From the NCBI GenBank assembly GCA_964035545.1, contig OZ037766.1, positions 29,967,140 to 30,031,139 of the forward strand: a stretch of 64,000 nucleotides of DNA, in the 5' to 3' direction. Positions 38,323 through 53,515 of this stretch are shown piece by piece. How positions within the stretch are numbered: the first letter of the stretch is position 1; each line of letters opens with the position of its first letter. The notes under the pieces were generated by a model. That model was not told the DNA's origin and ran no database searches. It saw only the letters and a list, made by a program, of their open reading frames with translations. The stretch is from Bugula neritina. Its lineage: Eukaryota; Bryozoa; Gymnolaemata; Cheilostomatida; Bugulidae. The position numbers were made by a program, and so were the translations under genes.

Positions 38323-38373
38323 CCAATCAGATAGCTGAGTTACATGGTAATCGCTTAAAGATTTGGTATATAA
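38323..38373 (+). promoter_or_regulatory. Lectin A promoter (unit 5)
   Basis: CCAAT at 38323..38327 and TATATAA at 38367..38373. Confidence 0.7.
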
Positions 38374-38448
38374 GGAGAAGGTTGAGATTTAATAAACAAA
38401 TCAGTACTGAATATCAGTTACACTACAAGAGAAACTAGAACTATTACT

Positions 38449-39542
38449 ATGAGGAAGAGCATAGCCTGTGGTCTACTATTGGCAGCAGTTTTTGCTGTCT
38501 CTGTTGATCTGAGTGATGCAACTTGTGGACGTAAGTAAAATATGGACTTATCAAATCCTAATTTCAGAGTTGAAAATATTAATTAAATGCTTATCATCAA
38601 TTACTATATTATAGTATATACAAAGTATTAGCTAATATTTATGCATATAAGCTAACTTTAATGAGTTTCTAAGCGTTTGAGCAATAAATTGTCGTATTAA
38701 AACAAATGATAGTTTTTAAGTCCAATAAAAACATTTGTTTGAGTTTGAAAAGTTAATGAGACAGTAGAACTGTATTAAAAACTAAACATTTGTAATCTAC
38801 AAAAAATTTCTTTCATATTTAATAAAAAAATTATCCCTATCCTAAATGACATGATATTTAATGTTTAAAAAGTTTAGTTTAATCCCGAGTATTTTTTCAG
38901 ATGGAGTAAACTGCCCCAGTGGGTATCTCCACAATCCACATTCTAGCACCTGCTACAAAATTGTTACATTGTCAAAGAACTGGGATAATGCCAAAGCCTA
39001 CTGTGAAGGAAATGGAGACAGACTTGCTGTGTTTGACAGTACTGACTCTATTTCTTGGGCTAAACACATGAGAAAAACTCACTCAGGTAAATTACTATAA
39101 TATAACTTTCAAAATATATTATGATAAAACGTTTGCTTTTTTGAGTGCACATTTATATTGAAATATAGCTCCCCTATCATAGTTCGAGCAAAAATGGTTT
39201 ATATTATTGCAATGAAATAAAAGTAATACTCCGATATTTTTGTTTAAGAAAAAAAGATCATTGGCTAGAGCTAATATAGAAAATATTTTTACCCTATTTT
39301 ATGCAGCATGGAAAGGGCATATCAACAAATACATTTGGATTGGCGGAAGAAACTATCATGGTGTCTGGCAATGGGATGGGAAACTCAAGAAAGACATAGT
39401 TGTAGAGGACTGGTACCCCCAACGCCCCAACAATTTAGGAGGTCCTCAAGACTGTCTCGGTCTATTTGCTGATAGTAATGACCTCAAGTGGGATGATGGA
39501 ACCTGCACTTCTGCGGAATATTTTATGTGTGAAAAATATTAA
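38449..39542 (+). CDS. C-type lectin A (unit 5)
   Basis: join(38449..38530, 38901..39086, 39307..39542). Protein identical to unit 1. A T-to-A change private to this unit sits at 39644, 102 nt after the stop and just before the polyadenylation signal. Confidence 0.88.
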
Positions 39543-39895
39543 CTAATAGAATAATTCAAACACTCTTTCTGTTTGTCACATCACAATAGCATGTATGTAC
39601 TTTCAATAATGATCGAAGTTTTCTTTTGACAAGTGATAAATTTATGCATTGTTTTAAAAATAAATATATTCATGCAGAGTATATTCAGCTAATTGTGTCT
39701 TTACAAAACTAAAGTTATATCAGATACATTTTGCATTAACGGAAAGCAAATAATTATAATTCATTATAGTTGATCTTACCTTTAAAAAGAATTTTCAAAA
39801 CTTAAAATTCAATTCTTTAAGCATTTTTGAATGTTAATACCTTTACATATCTTTATAAACATTAATAAAATAACCTTTGAATTATTGTAAAAAGG

Positions 39896-40295
<400 letters not shown>

Positions 40296-42309
40296 ATATA
40301 TGGCTATCACGGCTAGCACCATCGCAGCAAGCATATGCATCGTGCCATAATGTATGGAGAGGGAGACTGAGGAGTTGTCCTTTCGATAATAATACTACAA
40401 AATCTCTACATCATAATTATTTTCTCTGATCTAGTTAAAACCTCTTAGATACAGGGTATTGAAAATTTAGTTTGCTCGTTTCAGCCATGAAAATTTTTTT
40501 AAAACTCTCATAACTGCATTTTGTAAATTTGACAATTGCAAATTTGCAGTGTATATTTAAAAACTAAAAACCTTGTGAACCGATAACTTAGTGTTTAGAT
40601 GCATGTTCATAAGTGTTATAATGGCACATAGAGTTCACTTCTTATTAGCTATAATTAGTAGTTATATAATGATTTCTATGTGAATCATGCATTTCCTTCT
40701 TATTGTCATAGTCAGCATCTATATATAATGCTTGTGTATATATAGTTATTGCTTATAAACGGTTAGTAATAGTTGCTATAATAGATTCCAAAGTGCTATT
40801 GCCATCTTATATTCATAGTAGTTGTACCAAATAAATCAACATGTAATACATTACAAGTCAGCACCATCTTGTCACACACAATCACACATACCATTATACC
40901 AATAAGCTAGCTTAGTTTGTATACTTGTAGAATTCCAGTGCCTTTAAATGCTATTGACTAAAACTTTTAAACTTCTATCATTACTAATCCAGTTGCATAC
41001 CATTGACAAAAAAAGACATGAACTAAATAAGTAGTTCATTGAACAATATTAAACTTTTAAATTCTATCTTCATTTGTGCTTTGATGCAAAGCACTGAACT
41101 TACGAAACTTATTCAACAGGTGGTTAATGGAATTTCATTTTTTTTTAACTTTTTGTGATGCTGTTAAACAAATTATAGTCGTTTTCTATTCAATTACAAC
41201 CTTATCTAATAAAGCATCTACAGAATTGCACTACTATAGGAAACCATGCAGGCTGATATACGTTTTGGATAATTTGCATTCAATTTGTTCATTAAACTAT
41301 CAATTTAGTAATCTGATATGCTCATTTGCTACTCACCCAACGCTGTCAGAGCTGACCAAATTATGTTAGAATTTGCTGTTATGCTAGTTGAGCAAGGCAG
41401 AGAGAAGCAATGGCAACAATATCAACAAAAAAATCAGGCTTGTCACTTTTGGGAATAAAAAGTTATAAAGCTGTTTATAATAAAATCTTAAAGAATTTAC
41501 AAGAGTCAAGTGAAAACAGTTTTTGACTTGCTGCTTCAACATGTAGGTTCTGCAAATGCTAAAAACACAATGGCTGAATACTTATTTTATTTCTCGTCTA
41601 TTAAAGTAAAAATTACAAATCTAAGTCAATAAGTTTTCTCATAAATTTACTGGCTCATACCCCCATGACCGTTGTGACCCAGTTACCCCTACACACCATG
41701 TGCAGCAAATTAAGACTGAAAATTGAAACTAGTTTTAAGTCATTATAAAATTTTACCAGGCCGTGGTATTTTCTAGTGATTGTTATAAATATGTAAAGGA
41801 AAAAAGGCTGAGAGGGAAACATGCAATGATGAAGTGCATTCAACTGTCATATATATACTGCGTGGTAATTTGTATGTGTTTGAGGCTCATGATGAAAAAC
41901 CATCATGGATTCATATATCCCAATTTGCAAAAAGCTTAAGAGAAAACATAAAAAGCCCAACAAAATTAGAAAAAGTTTAATTATTTATTTATGTTGTATT
42001 TTTTAGCATTTTATTAGTTTAGGGCAAACACATTCTGTATATTAGCAGCTAAATTGCAAAAAATAGCCAAAAAACAGAGAGATCGAGTGTGCACTAAAGA
42101 AAGTAAAATGGCCCTGATTGAGTTCTACATATGGTTTATGATGTTCGATTCAAACGCATGCAAACATGCTTTATTGTGCATGACAGCATATTAACATATA
42201 ATAAACGTATTTATCTCCTTTGCAATATCTAGCCAGTTGTGATTGTTTAGGCTACTCTATATATGATACTTATTTAAATATTGTTCTACAGCAGATTTTA
42301 GTTTTTTTA

Positions 42310-42332
42310 ATATATATATATATATATATACA

Positions 42333-42402
<70 letters not shown>
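42310..42402. repeat. AT array 2, unit 5 (93 bp, shifted interruption)
   Basis: 21-bp AT tract, CACTG interruption, 67-bp TA tract. The total equals units 2 to 4, but the interruption sits one dinucleotide to the left. Confidence 0.95.
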
Positions 42403-42405
<3 letters not shown>

Positions 42406-42528
42406 ATATACCAAGTAATTGGTTGTAGAAAAATGCTTGAAACAAACAAAAAGTTCCAAAAGCAAAGAAAAATAAATAAAAAACAAAAATTATAATTTTT
42501 GAAGCCTTTTAATATAGTATATTTATAC

Positions 42529-43614
42529 TTAATATTTTTCACACATAAAATAATGCGCAGCAGTGCAGGTTCCATCATCCCATTGAAGATTCTGATTGTT
42601 AGCAAATAGACCGAGACAGTCTTGAGGGCCTCCCGCATTGTTGGGACGTTGAGGGTACCAATCCTCTACAACTATGTCTTTCTCGAGTTTCCCATCCCAT
42701 TGCCAGACCCCTTGATAGTTTCTTCCGCCAATCCAGATGTATTTGTTGATATGCCCTTTCCATGCTGCATATAAGATAAGATAAAATATAGATGTATTTC
42801 ACTAGCAGCTTTGTGCAATCCTAAATGCAAGACTATAATATTATTGTTATTTTGCTGATGTTATTTGCCATAATCTAGACTAAAGCTCGTTTCAAGAAGC
42901 ATAATATATATAACTATTCCAATATGATTGTGCACTCAAATCCACAATATATCTTTAAAAATTATGAGAATTCACCTGAGTGAGTTTTCCTCATATGTTT
43001 AGCCCAGGATATAGAGTCAGTACTATCAAACACAGCCAGTCTGTCTCCATTTCCTTCACAGTAGGCTTTGGCATCATTCCATTTCTTTGACAACGTAACA
43101 ATTTTGTAGCAGGTGCTAGAATGTGGATTGTAGATATAGCCACTGGGGCAGTTTACTCCATCTGAAAAAAATATATATTTAGAATGAGCCAAAAATTTTA
43201 AACTCAAAATATCAAGTCATGTAAGATACAAGTATTATCTTTTATGTGTGACAACATTTTGTGTCAATTATAACAAACGTTTGATGATTTTTGCAATAGT
43301 CAAAAACCATTAATAATTAATACAACTATTGCTTTTTTAATTTTCCACATTTCTGCTAATCCGTTCATTAAAATTGTAAAAAAATAATTAGTTCTAATAC
43401 GTTTATTTATTTCAAGAGCAATGCAAGAACTTATTAAATTTGGTAAATTCTCAACAGTTTAGTTTTACATCTATTAACATTTTATTTGCAATTCTAAACT
43501 TGAACCCTATATAAGAACTTTGCTTTACTTACGTCCACATGTTGCATCACTCAGATCAAAACAGACAGCAATAATTGCTGCCAATAGTAGACCACAGGCT
43601 ATGCTCTTCTTCAT
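42529..43614 (-). CDS. C-type lectin B (unit 5)
   Basis: complement(join(42529..42764, 42976..43161, 43533..43614)). Protein identical to unit 1; a private base (43277) lies in the first intron. Confidence 0.88.
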
Positions 43615-43692
43615 AGTAATAGTTTTAGTTTCTCTTGTAGTGTATAACTGATTTTCAGTACTGATGTGCTTATCACATCTCAACACTCTCCC

Positions 43693-43743
43693 TTATATAC
43701 CAAATCTCAATGTGATTACCAAGTAACTTAGCTACCTGATTGG
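43693..43743 (-). promoter_or_regulatory. Lectin B promoter (unit 5)
   Basis: CCAAT complement at 43739..43743 and TATATAA complement at 43693..43699. Confidence 0.7.
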
Positions 43744-44520
43744 TTGTTTTTTGTCCAGTAAACCGTAAATATATTGCAAAACCATCACTAAACATTATTT
43801 TTTATATATGACTAAATAAATTATGTCTCTTATACGTATGTAGTTATGACAATTTTCTAGGTCTTGTTTTTTTAAATTAGCATCAGAAATTATCTTTCAA
43901 AAATTGTACATTGCATGAAAGCCCAACAAAAAATTAATTATAATATTTCATTGCATTATATTCTAGTAAACAACATCTGTTAGATTTATAATTGAGTGTA
44001 AAAGACATTGTTAAAATTATTAGCTTAAAATTTCTGCTAATACAAAAGCTAGACTAGACACTGCTTCTTGCTACTTGAAGAATCTCTGACAGACTCCATT
44101 AATGCATTGCTAAGATGTTGATATAGATTTAAGCTGTCATGTCTATAAACTGTTTATTTGAAGGCTTTATGCTCAATAAAAAGTTTTAATGTAGACTTTG
44201 TGTAGAAATATATATATATATTATCAAGAAAAAGAGCAATTTAATTAGATATTATTTTATTGTGCTACTAATTACTATTAGTTTCATTCCTCTGCAGCAC
44301 TCTTCAGGCACAATATTGAATTCAAATTTTACATTAAGAAAATCAACATGCTAAACGTACAATGTAAAACATAACACAAACATAGCAGTGGCTTTGGTGT
44401 TATATAGGTTTGTAAGTGTTTTTAAATATATAAAAAACATAATGTAAAAACACAATTGATAGTAGATGAAGTTGTTGTTGGGTGACTATGCTCTGTGGGT
44501 ATTTGGATATTATTTAATTG

Positions 44521-45216
44521 CTACAGTACATATAATATAAATACAGAGTCTCTATAGGTTTTATGGTTGCACAGTAAGAGTTTTTTTGAGTGTCGGCAGG
44601 TTGATAAGAGTTCGTTTCGCTTGTTTAGAGTACACATGGTAGGTTTGTATAAAATAAAAAAACATTCCCACAGGCATAAATTACACCTTTTGGTAATTGT
44701 GTTGTATGGTTTTGCTTTCCTCAACATTTTCCAACTTATATTGCGTTTAATGTTTTTGTTAGTTAGTTGCCAAGTGTATTTGCTAAGTTCTGTTTGATTT
44801 GCTTTTTCTTTGTTTTTAAATGATGATTTGTGGTTTGCGTATCTTAGTTTGAACGGTCCTTCACTCAGGCCAATGTATGTTGCAGGCTCGTTTTCGGTAG
44901 TTTCTACAGTTGCTTGGTATATTACTCTGCTCTCCTGACAGTTTTCTTCCAGTGTACAACTTTCTTTTTCTCTGCAGTTGCAGTTTTTTCTGGGGGTTTT
45001 GTTTTGTTGCTTCTGTTTCTCTGTTTTTCTGATATTCTGTTTTTGTGGGCGTCTAAATTATGGTCTGTTTTATGTTTGGCATGCAGCTGTAGCTAACTTT
45101 TATATTGTTTTTGTTGATTATTTTATAGAGTGGATGTTCAGATTTTAAAGAAGTTTTTTTGCAATTTTTGTGGTTACATATTGGCTGTGTGTTGGATTGT
45201 ACCAATCTACTTTTTT
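44521..45216 (-). mobile_element. Penelope-like remnant (unit 5/6 junction)
   Basis: Same truncated element; endonuclease stop at 44521. Confidence 0.78.
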
Positions 45217-47307
45217 ATATTATATATATGTTCAACCATTCAACCACTGAGCATTATAACCTATGAAATCTCAAAATGGTAATAAAGTCTGCTTTGTCCT
45301 TTCTTCGACCATAAAAATTAATCTTTTTAACCTAAAAGGTGAACCCTAAGCTTTGCATATACATTTTATATTTATTCAAACATATTATACAACGTGCCCA
45401 TAAATTTTTTGTCAAAATTTCATCTGCTCCTACAAAATAAAAATCGGAGATGCATTTTATGTGGTGGTGACACATTTAGAACTTTGTTTACCAGATTAAT
45501 TTGTCTGCAATTTTATTGGCTAATATGTTCTCACAAGGCTAATACTAATTGGCTTGCACAGCAGAGTTTTATTGATGATGAAGTTTTCCTTAAATTAAGG
45601 TGATGCAATCAAATACCAAATAGCTAAACGATCATGATAATGACATGGTATACATAATATTAATGGCCTGCGAGATATACTTAATATATGCAAATCGTTC
45701 ATTACACTAAAAACCATTAGAACAGGATTCTACATGGTTTAATGTCAAAAAGTCATGCCATTAATTATCTTGTCACTGAGTAATTGTTGACAATAAAACA
45801 CAAGCTATCTTTTAGCCAATAAAATAGCTGGTTTATATGATATATTGAGTAACAGGTTGCTCAACTATAGTGATGATGCATGACAAAAATGAATTTTTTC
45901 GTGATGACATCAGTAATATTATGTATATTATAAATTACTAGTGAAAAGCTATAATTTATACTTTCATCATTTAGTCTCAGTGCAGCTGCTCTAATTATTG
46001 GTATTAATAAAATTATATTGTAAGCACTAAGAGATGACGCATATATATATGCTTCAAATCAGAAAATAAAATTCTAATTTTCTTCTCCCATATATAGTAC
46101 TTAAGGTATTTAGAAATTTTTTTTGAACGGCATCTTTAAAACAATTCATTTTTTCAGTCTAACTTTTAATAGCCATATCAGCTACTGTGTAATCAATTAG
46201 GTGGTAGAATGCGTAGAATCAACTCTCTTGCATTGAAAATAAATATTATATTATAGACCTTCAATTAATGCTTTCTTTTAACTTTAACTACAATTAAATT
46301 TGTATACATATTCTCCTTATAATACTAAATAATTCAAGTGATCAATAATACCAATGAAGTATTTTGATCTTATATTTAATTTTACCAACATTTCATAAAA
46401 GCAGCTATTCATTCAACCAGGTACCAACTCAGCTTTTTGCAAGCCACAGGCCACTACTGAGTAGTATTTGAGTTAAAAATCAAACAAATTTATATTGCTA
46501 AGCGAATCTTACCACGAATCAACATAAATAACTGCATATCTATGTGCATGATGAAGATATAGCACCTTTGTGTATTATAATATTATCTGTACTTCATACA
46601 GTTGAATGAAAAAAAGATTTTCCCAATAAAACACAGATTATTAGAACTTTAGTTTCAATGCTTAGGTTGAAATATAAAATAATTACAAAATAGAAGATGT
46701 GACACAGATGACTACTTTATATTTTTACCACTTGAAGAGTAAGTTATTAACTAGGCAAATTACTCATAATCTGGATCATTAAATATGGAACTGATCACTG
46801 GGTAAGGACCTATAAATCTGACAATTAATCTCTATAATACGATATGAACGCAGAAGTAGCATACACTATTTTTCAACAGCCTGCTATAACTGTAACATAT
46901 TATCATTACAGGATGTTCCAATTTTACAATTTTACTTTCTTTATTAGTGTGGTATTAAAACTTAAATAATGCTGATATAGTGTAAAAATGCAAATATTTC
47001 ACCAAAAGCTTGACGGGGTGATTTTAATATGTTGACTACAAGTTGCTTACTAAAGTATACTTTCAACTTTTACCTTTCACCACTATGTCCCCATAAGTCA
47101 AGTAGCTGATACAACTTGCTTGCTGTTTATCTATAATTGATTAGTTTGATGGGCTGAAGAAAAGACAATCTGCATATTGTCATTAATTGTAGCTATCTTA
47201 CAAATCTTATTTTTATTTTAAAGTCATCCTGCTATGACTCACTATAAACACTTATGTTGCAAATTATATTTAGCAATAATTTGGTAATGAAGCTCCTAGA
47301 ACATCAA

Positions 47308-47358
47308 CCAATCAGATAGCTGAGTTACATGGTAATCGCTTAAAGATTTGGTATATAA
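47308..47358 (+). promoter_or_regulatory. Lectin A promoter (unit 6)
   Basis: CCAAT at 47308..47312 and TATATAA at 47352..47358. Confidence 0.7.
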
Positions 47359-47433
47359 GGAGAAGGTTGAGATTTAATAAACAAATCAGTACTGAATATC
47401 AGTTACACTACAAGAGAAACTAGAACTATTACT

Positions 47434-48527
47434 ATGAGGAAGAGCATAGCCTGTGGTCTACTATTGGCAGCAGTTTTTGCTGTCTCTGTTGATCTGAGTG
47501 ATGCAACTTGTGGACGTAAGTAAAATATGGACTTATCAAATCCTAATTTCAGAGTTGAAAATATTAATTAAATGCTTATCATCAATTACTATATTATAGT
47601 ATATACAAAGTATTAGCTAATATTTATGCATATAAGCTAACTTTAATGAGTTTCTAAGCGTTTGAGCAATAAATTGTCGTATTAAAACAAATGATAGTTT
47701 TTAAGTCCAATAAAAACATTTGTTTGAGTTTGAAAAGTTAATGAGACAGTAGAACTGTATTAAAAACTAAACATTTGTAATCTACAAAAAATTTCTTTCA
47801 TATTTAATAAAAAAATTATCCCTATCCTAAATGACATGATATTTAATGTTTAAAAAGTTTAGTTTAATCCCGAGTATTTTTTCAGATGGAGTAAACTGCC
47901 CCAGTGGGTATCTCCACAATCCACATTCTAGCACCTGCTACAAAATTGTTACATTGTCAAAGAACTGGGATAATGCCAAAGCCTACTGTGAAGGAAATGG
48001 AGACAGACTTGCTGTGTTTGACAGTACTGACTCTATTTCTTGGGCTAAACACATGAGAAAAACTCACTCAGGTAAATTACTATAATATAACTTTCAAAAT
48101 ATATTATGATAAAACGTTTGCTTTTTTGAGTGCACATTTATATTGAAATATAGCTCCCCTATCATAGTTCGAGCAAAAATGGTTTATATTATTGCAATGA
48201 AATAAAAGTAATACTCCGATATTTTTGTTTAAGAAAAAAAGATCATTGGCTAGAGCTAATATAGAAAATATTTTTACCCTATTTTATGCAGCATGGAAAG
48301 GGCATATCAACAAATACATTTGGATTGGCGGAAGAAACTATCATGGTGTCTGGCAATGGGATGGGAAACTCAAGAAAGACATAGTTGTAGAGGACTGGTA
48401 CCCCCAACGCCCCAACAATTTAGGAGGTCCTCAAGACTGTCTCGGTCTATTTGCTGATAGTAATGACCTCAAGTGGGATGATGGAACCTGCACTTCTGCG
48501 GAATATTTTATGTGTGAAAAATATTAA
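47434..48527 (+). CDS. C-type lectin A (unit 6)
   Basis: join(47434..47515, 47886..48071, 48292..48527). Protein identical to unit 1. Confidence 0.88.
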
Positions 48528-48880
48528 CTAATAGAATAATTCAAACACTCTTTCTGTTTGTCACATCACAATAGCATGTATGTACTTTCAATAATGATCG
48601 AAGTTTTCTTTTGACAAGTGATAAATTTTTGCATTGTTTTAAAAATAAATATATTCATGCAGAGTATATTCAGCTAATTGTGTCTTTACAAAACTAAAGT
48701 TATATCAGATACATTTTGCATTAACGGAAAGCAAATAATTATAATTCATTATAGTTGATCTTACCTTTAAAAAGAATTTTCAAAACTTAAAATTCAATTC
48801 TTTAAGCATTTTTGAATGTTAATACCTTTACATATCTTTATAAACATTAATAAAATAACCTTTGAATTATTGTAAAAAGG

Positions 48881-49286
<406 letters not shown>

Positions 49287-51300
49287 ATATATGGCTATCA
49301 CGGCTAGCACCATCGCAGCAAGCATATGCATCGTGCCATAATGTATGGAGAGGGAGACTGAGGAGTTGTCCTTTCGATAATAATACTACAAAATCTCTAC
49401 ATCATAATTATTTTCTCTGATCTAGTTAAAACCTCTTAGATACAGGGTATTGAAAATTTAGTTTGCTCGTTTCAGCCATGAAAATTTTTTTAAAACTCTC
49501 ATAACTGCATTTTGTAAATTTGACAATTGCAAATTTGCAGTGTATATTTAAAAACTAAAAACCTTGTGAACCGATAACTTAGTGTTTAGATGCATGTTCA
49601 TAAGTGTTATAATGGCACATAGAGTTCACTTCTTATTAGCTATAATTAGTAGTTATATAATGATTTCTATGTGAATCATGCATTTCCTTCTTATTGTCAT
49701 AGTCAGCATCTATATATAATGCTTGTGTATATATAGTTATTGCTTATAAACGGTTAGTAATAGTTGCTATAATAGATTCCAAAGTGCTATTGCCATCTTA
49801 TATTCATAGTAGTTGTACCAAATAAATCAACATGTAATACATTACAAGTCAGCACCATCTTGTCACACACAATCACACATACCATTATACCAATAAGCTA
49901 GCTTAGTTTGTATACTTGTAGAATTCCAGTGCCTTTAAATGCTATTGACTAAAACTTTTAAACTTCTATCATTACTAATCCAGTTGCATACCATTGACAA
50001 AAAAAGACATGAACTAAATAAGTAGTTCATTGAACAATATTAAACTTTTAAATTCTATCTTCATTTGTGCTTTGATGCAAAGCACTGAACTTACGAAACT
50101 TATTCAACAGGTGGTTAATGGAATTTCATTTTTTTTTAACTTTTTGTGATGCTGTTAAACAAATTATAGTCGTTTTCTATTCAATTACAACCTTATCTAA
50201 TAAAGCATCTACAGAATTGCACTACTATAGGAAACCATGCAGGCTGATATACGTTTTGGATAATTTGCATTCAATTTGTTCATTAAACTATCAATTTAGT
50301 AATCTGATATGCTCATTTGCTACTCACCCAACGCTGTCAGAGCTGACCAAATTATGTTAGAATTTGCTGTTATGCTAGTTGAGCAAGGCAGAGAGAAGCA
50401 ATGGCAACAATATCAACAAAAAAATCAGGCTTGTCACTTTTGGGAATAAAAAGTTATAAAGCTGTTTATAATAAAATCTTAAAGAATTTACAAGAGTCAA
50501 GTGAAAACAGTTTTTGACTTGCTGCTTCAACATGTAGGTTCTGCAAATGCTAAAAACACAATGGCTGAATACTTATTTTATTTCTCGTCTATTAAAGTAA
50601 AAATTACAAATCTAAGTCAATAAGTTTTCTCATAAATTTACTGGCTCATACCCCCATGACCGTTGTGACCCAGTTACCCCTACACACCATGTGCAGCAAA
50701 TTAAGACTGAAAATTGAAACTAGTTTTAAGTCATTATAAAATTTTACCAGGCCGTGGTATTTTCTAGTGATTGTTATAAATATGTAAAGGAAAAAAGGCT
50801 GAGAGGGAAACATGCAATGATGAAGTGCATTCAACTGTCATATATATACTGCGTGGTAATTTGTATGTGTTTGAGGCTCATGATGAAAAACCATCATGGA
50901 TTCATATATCCCAATTTGCAAAAAGCTTAAGAGAAAACATAAAAAGCCCAACAAAATTAGAAAAAGTTTAATTATTTATTTATGTTGTATTTTTTAGCAT
51001 TTTATTAGTTTAGGGCAAACACATTCTGTATATTAGCAGCTAAATTGCAAAAAATAGCCAAAAAACAGAGAGATCGAGTGTGCACTAAAGAAAGTAAAAT
51101 GGCCCTGATTGAGTTCTACATATGGTTTATGATGTTCGATTCAAACGCATGCAAACATGCTTTATTGTGCATGACAGCATATTAACATATAATAAACGTA
51201 TTTATCTCCTTTGCAATATCTAGCCAGTTGTGATTGTTTAGGCTACTCTATATATGATACTTATTTAAATATTGTTCTACAGCAGATTTTAGTTTTTTTA

Positions 51301-51325
51301 ATATATATATATATATATATATACA

Positions 51326-51397
<72 letters not shown>
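51301..51397. repeat. AT array 2, unit 6 (97 bp)
   Basis: 23-bp AT tract, CACTG interruption, 69-bp TA tract; the longest copy. Confidence 0.95.
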
Positions 51398-51400
<3 letters not shown>

Positions 51401-51523
51401 ATATACCAAGTAATTGGTTGTAGAAAAATGCTTGAAACAAACAAAAAGTTCCAAAAGCAAAGAAAAATAAATAAAAAACAAAAATTATAATTTTTGAAGC
51501 CTTTTAATATAGTATATTTATAC

Positions 51524-52609
51524 TTAATATTTTTCACACATAAAATAATGCGCAGCAGTGCAGGTTCCATCATCCCATTGAAGATTCTGATTGTTAGCAA
51601 ATAGACCGAGACAGTCTTGAGGGCCTCCCGCATTGTTGGGACGTTGAGGGTACCAATCCTCTACAACTATGTCTTTCTCGAGTTTCCCATCCCATTGCCA
51701 GACCCCTTGATAGTTTCTTCCGCCAATCCAGATGTATTTGTTGATATGCCCTTTCCATGCTGCATATAAGATAAGATAAAATATAGATGTATTTCACTAG
51801 CAGCTTTGTGCAATCCTAAATGCAAGACTATAATATTATTGTTATTTTGCTGATGTTATTTGCCATAATCTAGACTAAAGCTCGTTTCAAGAAGCATAAT
51901 ATATATAACTATTCCAATATGATTGTGCACTCAAATCCACAATATATCTTTAAAAATTATGAGAATTCACCTGAGTGAGTTTTCCTCATATGTTTAGCCC
52001 AGGATATAGAGTCAGTACTATCAAACACAGCCAGTCTGTCTCCATTTCCTTCACAGTAGGCTTTGGCATCATTCCATTTCTTTGACAACGTAACAATTTT
52101 GTAGCAGGTGCTAGAATGTGGATTGTAGATATAGCCACTGGGGCAGTTTACTCTATCTGAAAAAAATATATATTTAGAATGAGCCAAAAATTTTAAACTC
52201 AAAATATCAAGTCATGTAAGATACAAGTATTATCTTTTATGTGTGACAACATTTTGTGTCAATTATAACAAGCGTTTGATGATTTTTGCAATAGTCAAAA
52301 ACCATTAATAATTAATACAACTATTGCTTTTTTAATTTTCCACATTTCTGCTAATCCGTTCATTAAAATTGTAAAAAAATAATTAGTTCTAATACGTTTA
52401 TTTATTTCAAGAGCAATGCAAGAACTTATTAAATTTGGTAAATTCTCAACAGTTTAGTTTTACATCTATTAACATTTTATTTGCAATTCTAAACTTGAAC
52501 CCTATATAAGAACTTTGCTTTACTTACGTCCACATGTTGCATCACTCAGATCAAAACAGACAGCAATAATTGCTGCCAATAGTAGACCACAGGCTATGCT
52601 CTTCTTCAT
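51524..52609 (-). CDS. C-type lectin B, Gly29Arg variant (unit 6)
   Basis: complement(join(51524..51759, 51971..52156, 52528..52609)). This is the only lectin in the window whose protein differs from its class: base 52154 is T instead of C, so codon 29 reads AGA (Arg) instead of GGA (Gly). The residue lies between Cys26 and Cys32, at the very start of the domain and next to the exon 1/2 junction. Splice sites and stop are intact. A folding effect is possible but not evident. Confidence 0.88.
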
Positions 52610-52687
52610 AGTAATAGTTTTAGTTTCTCTTGTAGTGTATAACTGATTTTCAGTACTGATGTGCTTATCACATCTCAACACTCTCCC

Positions 52688-52738
52688 TTATATACCAAAT
52701 CTCAATGTGATTACCAAGTAACTTAGCTACCTGATTGG
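52688..52738 (-). promoter_or_regulatory. Lectin B promoter (unit 6)
   Basis: CCAAT complement at 52734..52738 and TATATAA complement at 52688..52694. Confidence 0.7.
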
Positions 52739-53515
52739 TTGTTTTTTGTCCAGTAAACCGTAAATATATTGCAAAACCATCACTAAACATTATTTTTTAT
52801 ATATGACTAAATAAATTATGTCTCTTATACGTATGTAGTTATGACAATTTTCTAGGTCTTGTTTTTTTAAATTAGCATCAGAAATTATCTTTCAAAAATT
52901 GTACATTGCATGAAAGCCCAACAAAAAATTAATTATAATATTTCATTGCATTATATTCTAGTAAACAACATCTGTTAGATTTATAATTGAGTGTAAAAGA
53001 CATTGTTAAAATTATTAGCTTAAAATTTCTGCTAATACAAAAGCTAGACTAGACACTGCTTCTTGCTACTTGAAGAATCTCTGACAGACTCCATTAATGC
53101 ATTGCTAAGATGTTGATATAGATTTAAGCTGTCATGTCTATAAACTGTTTATTTGAAGGCTTTATGCTCAATAAAAAGTTTTAATGTAGACTTTGTGTAG
53201 AAATATATATATATATTATCAAGAAAAAGAGCAATTTAATTAGATATTATTTTATTGTGCTACTAATTACTATTAGTTTCATTCCTCTGCAGCACTCTTC
53301 AGGCACAATATTGAATTCAAATTTTACATTAAGAAAATCAACATGCTAAACGTACAATGTAAAACATAACACAAACATAGCAGTGGCTTTGGTGTTATAT
53401 AGGTTTGTAAGTGTTTTTAAATATATAAAAAACATAATGTAAAAACACAATTGATAGTAGATGAAGTTGTTGTTGGGTGACTATGCTCTGTGGGTATTTG
53501 GATATTATTTAATTG

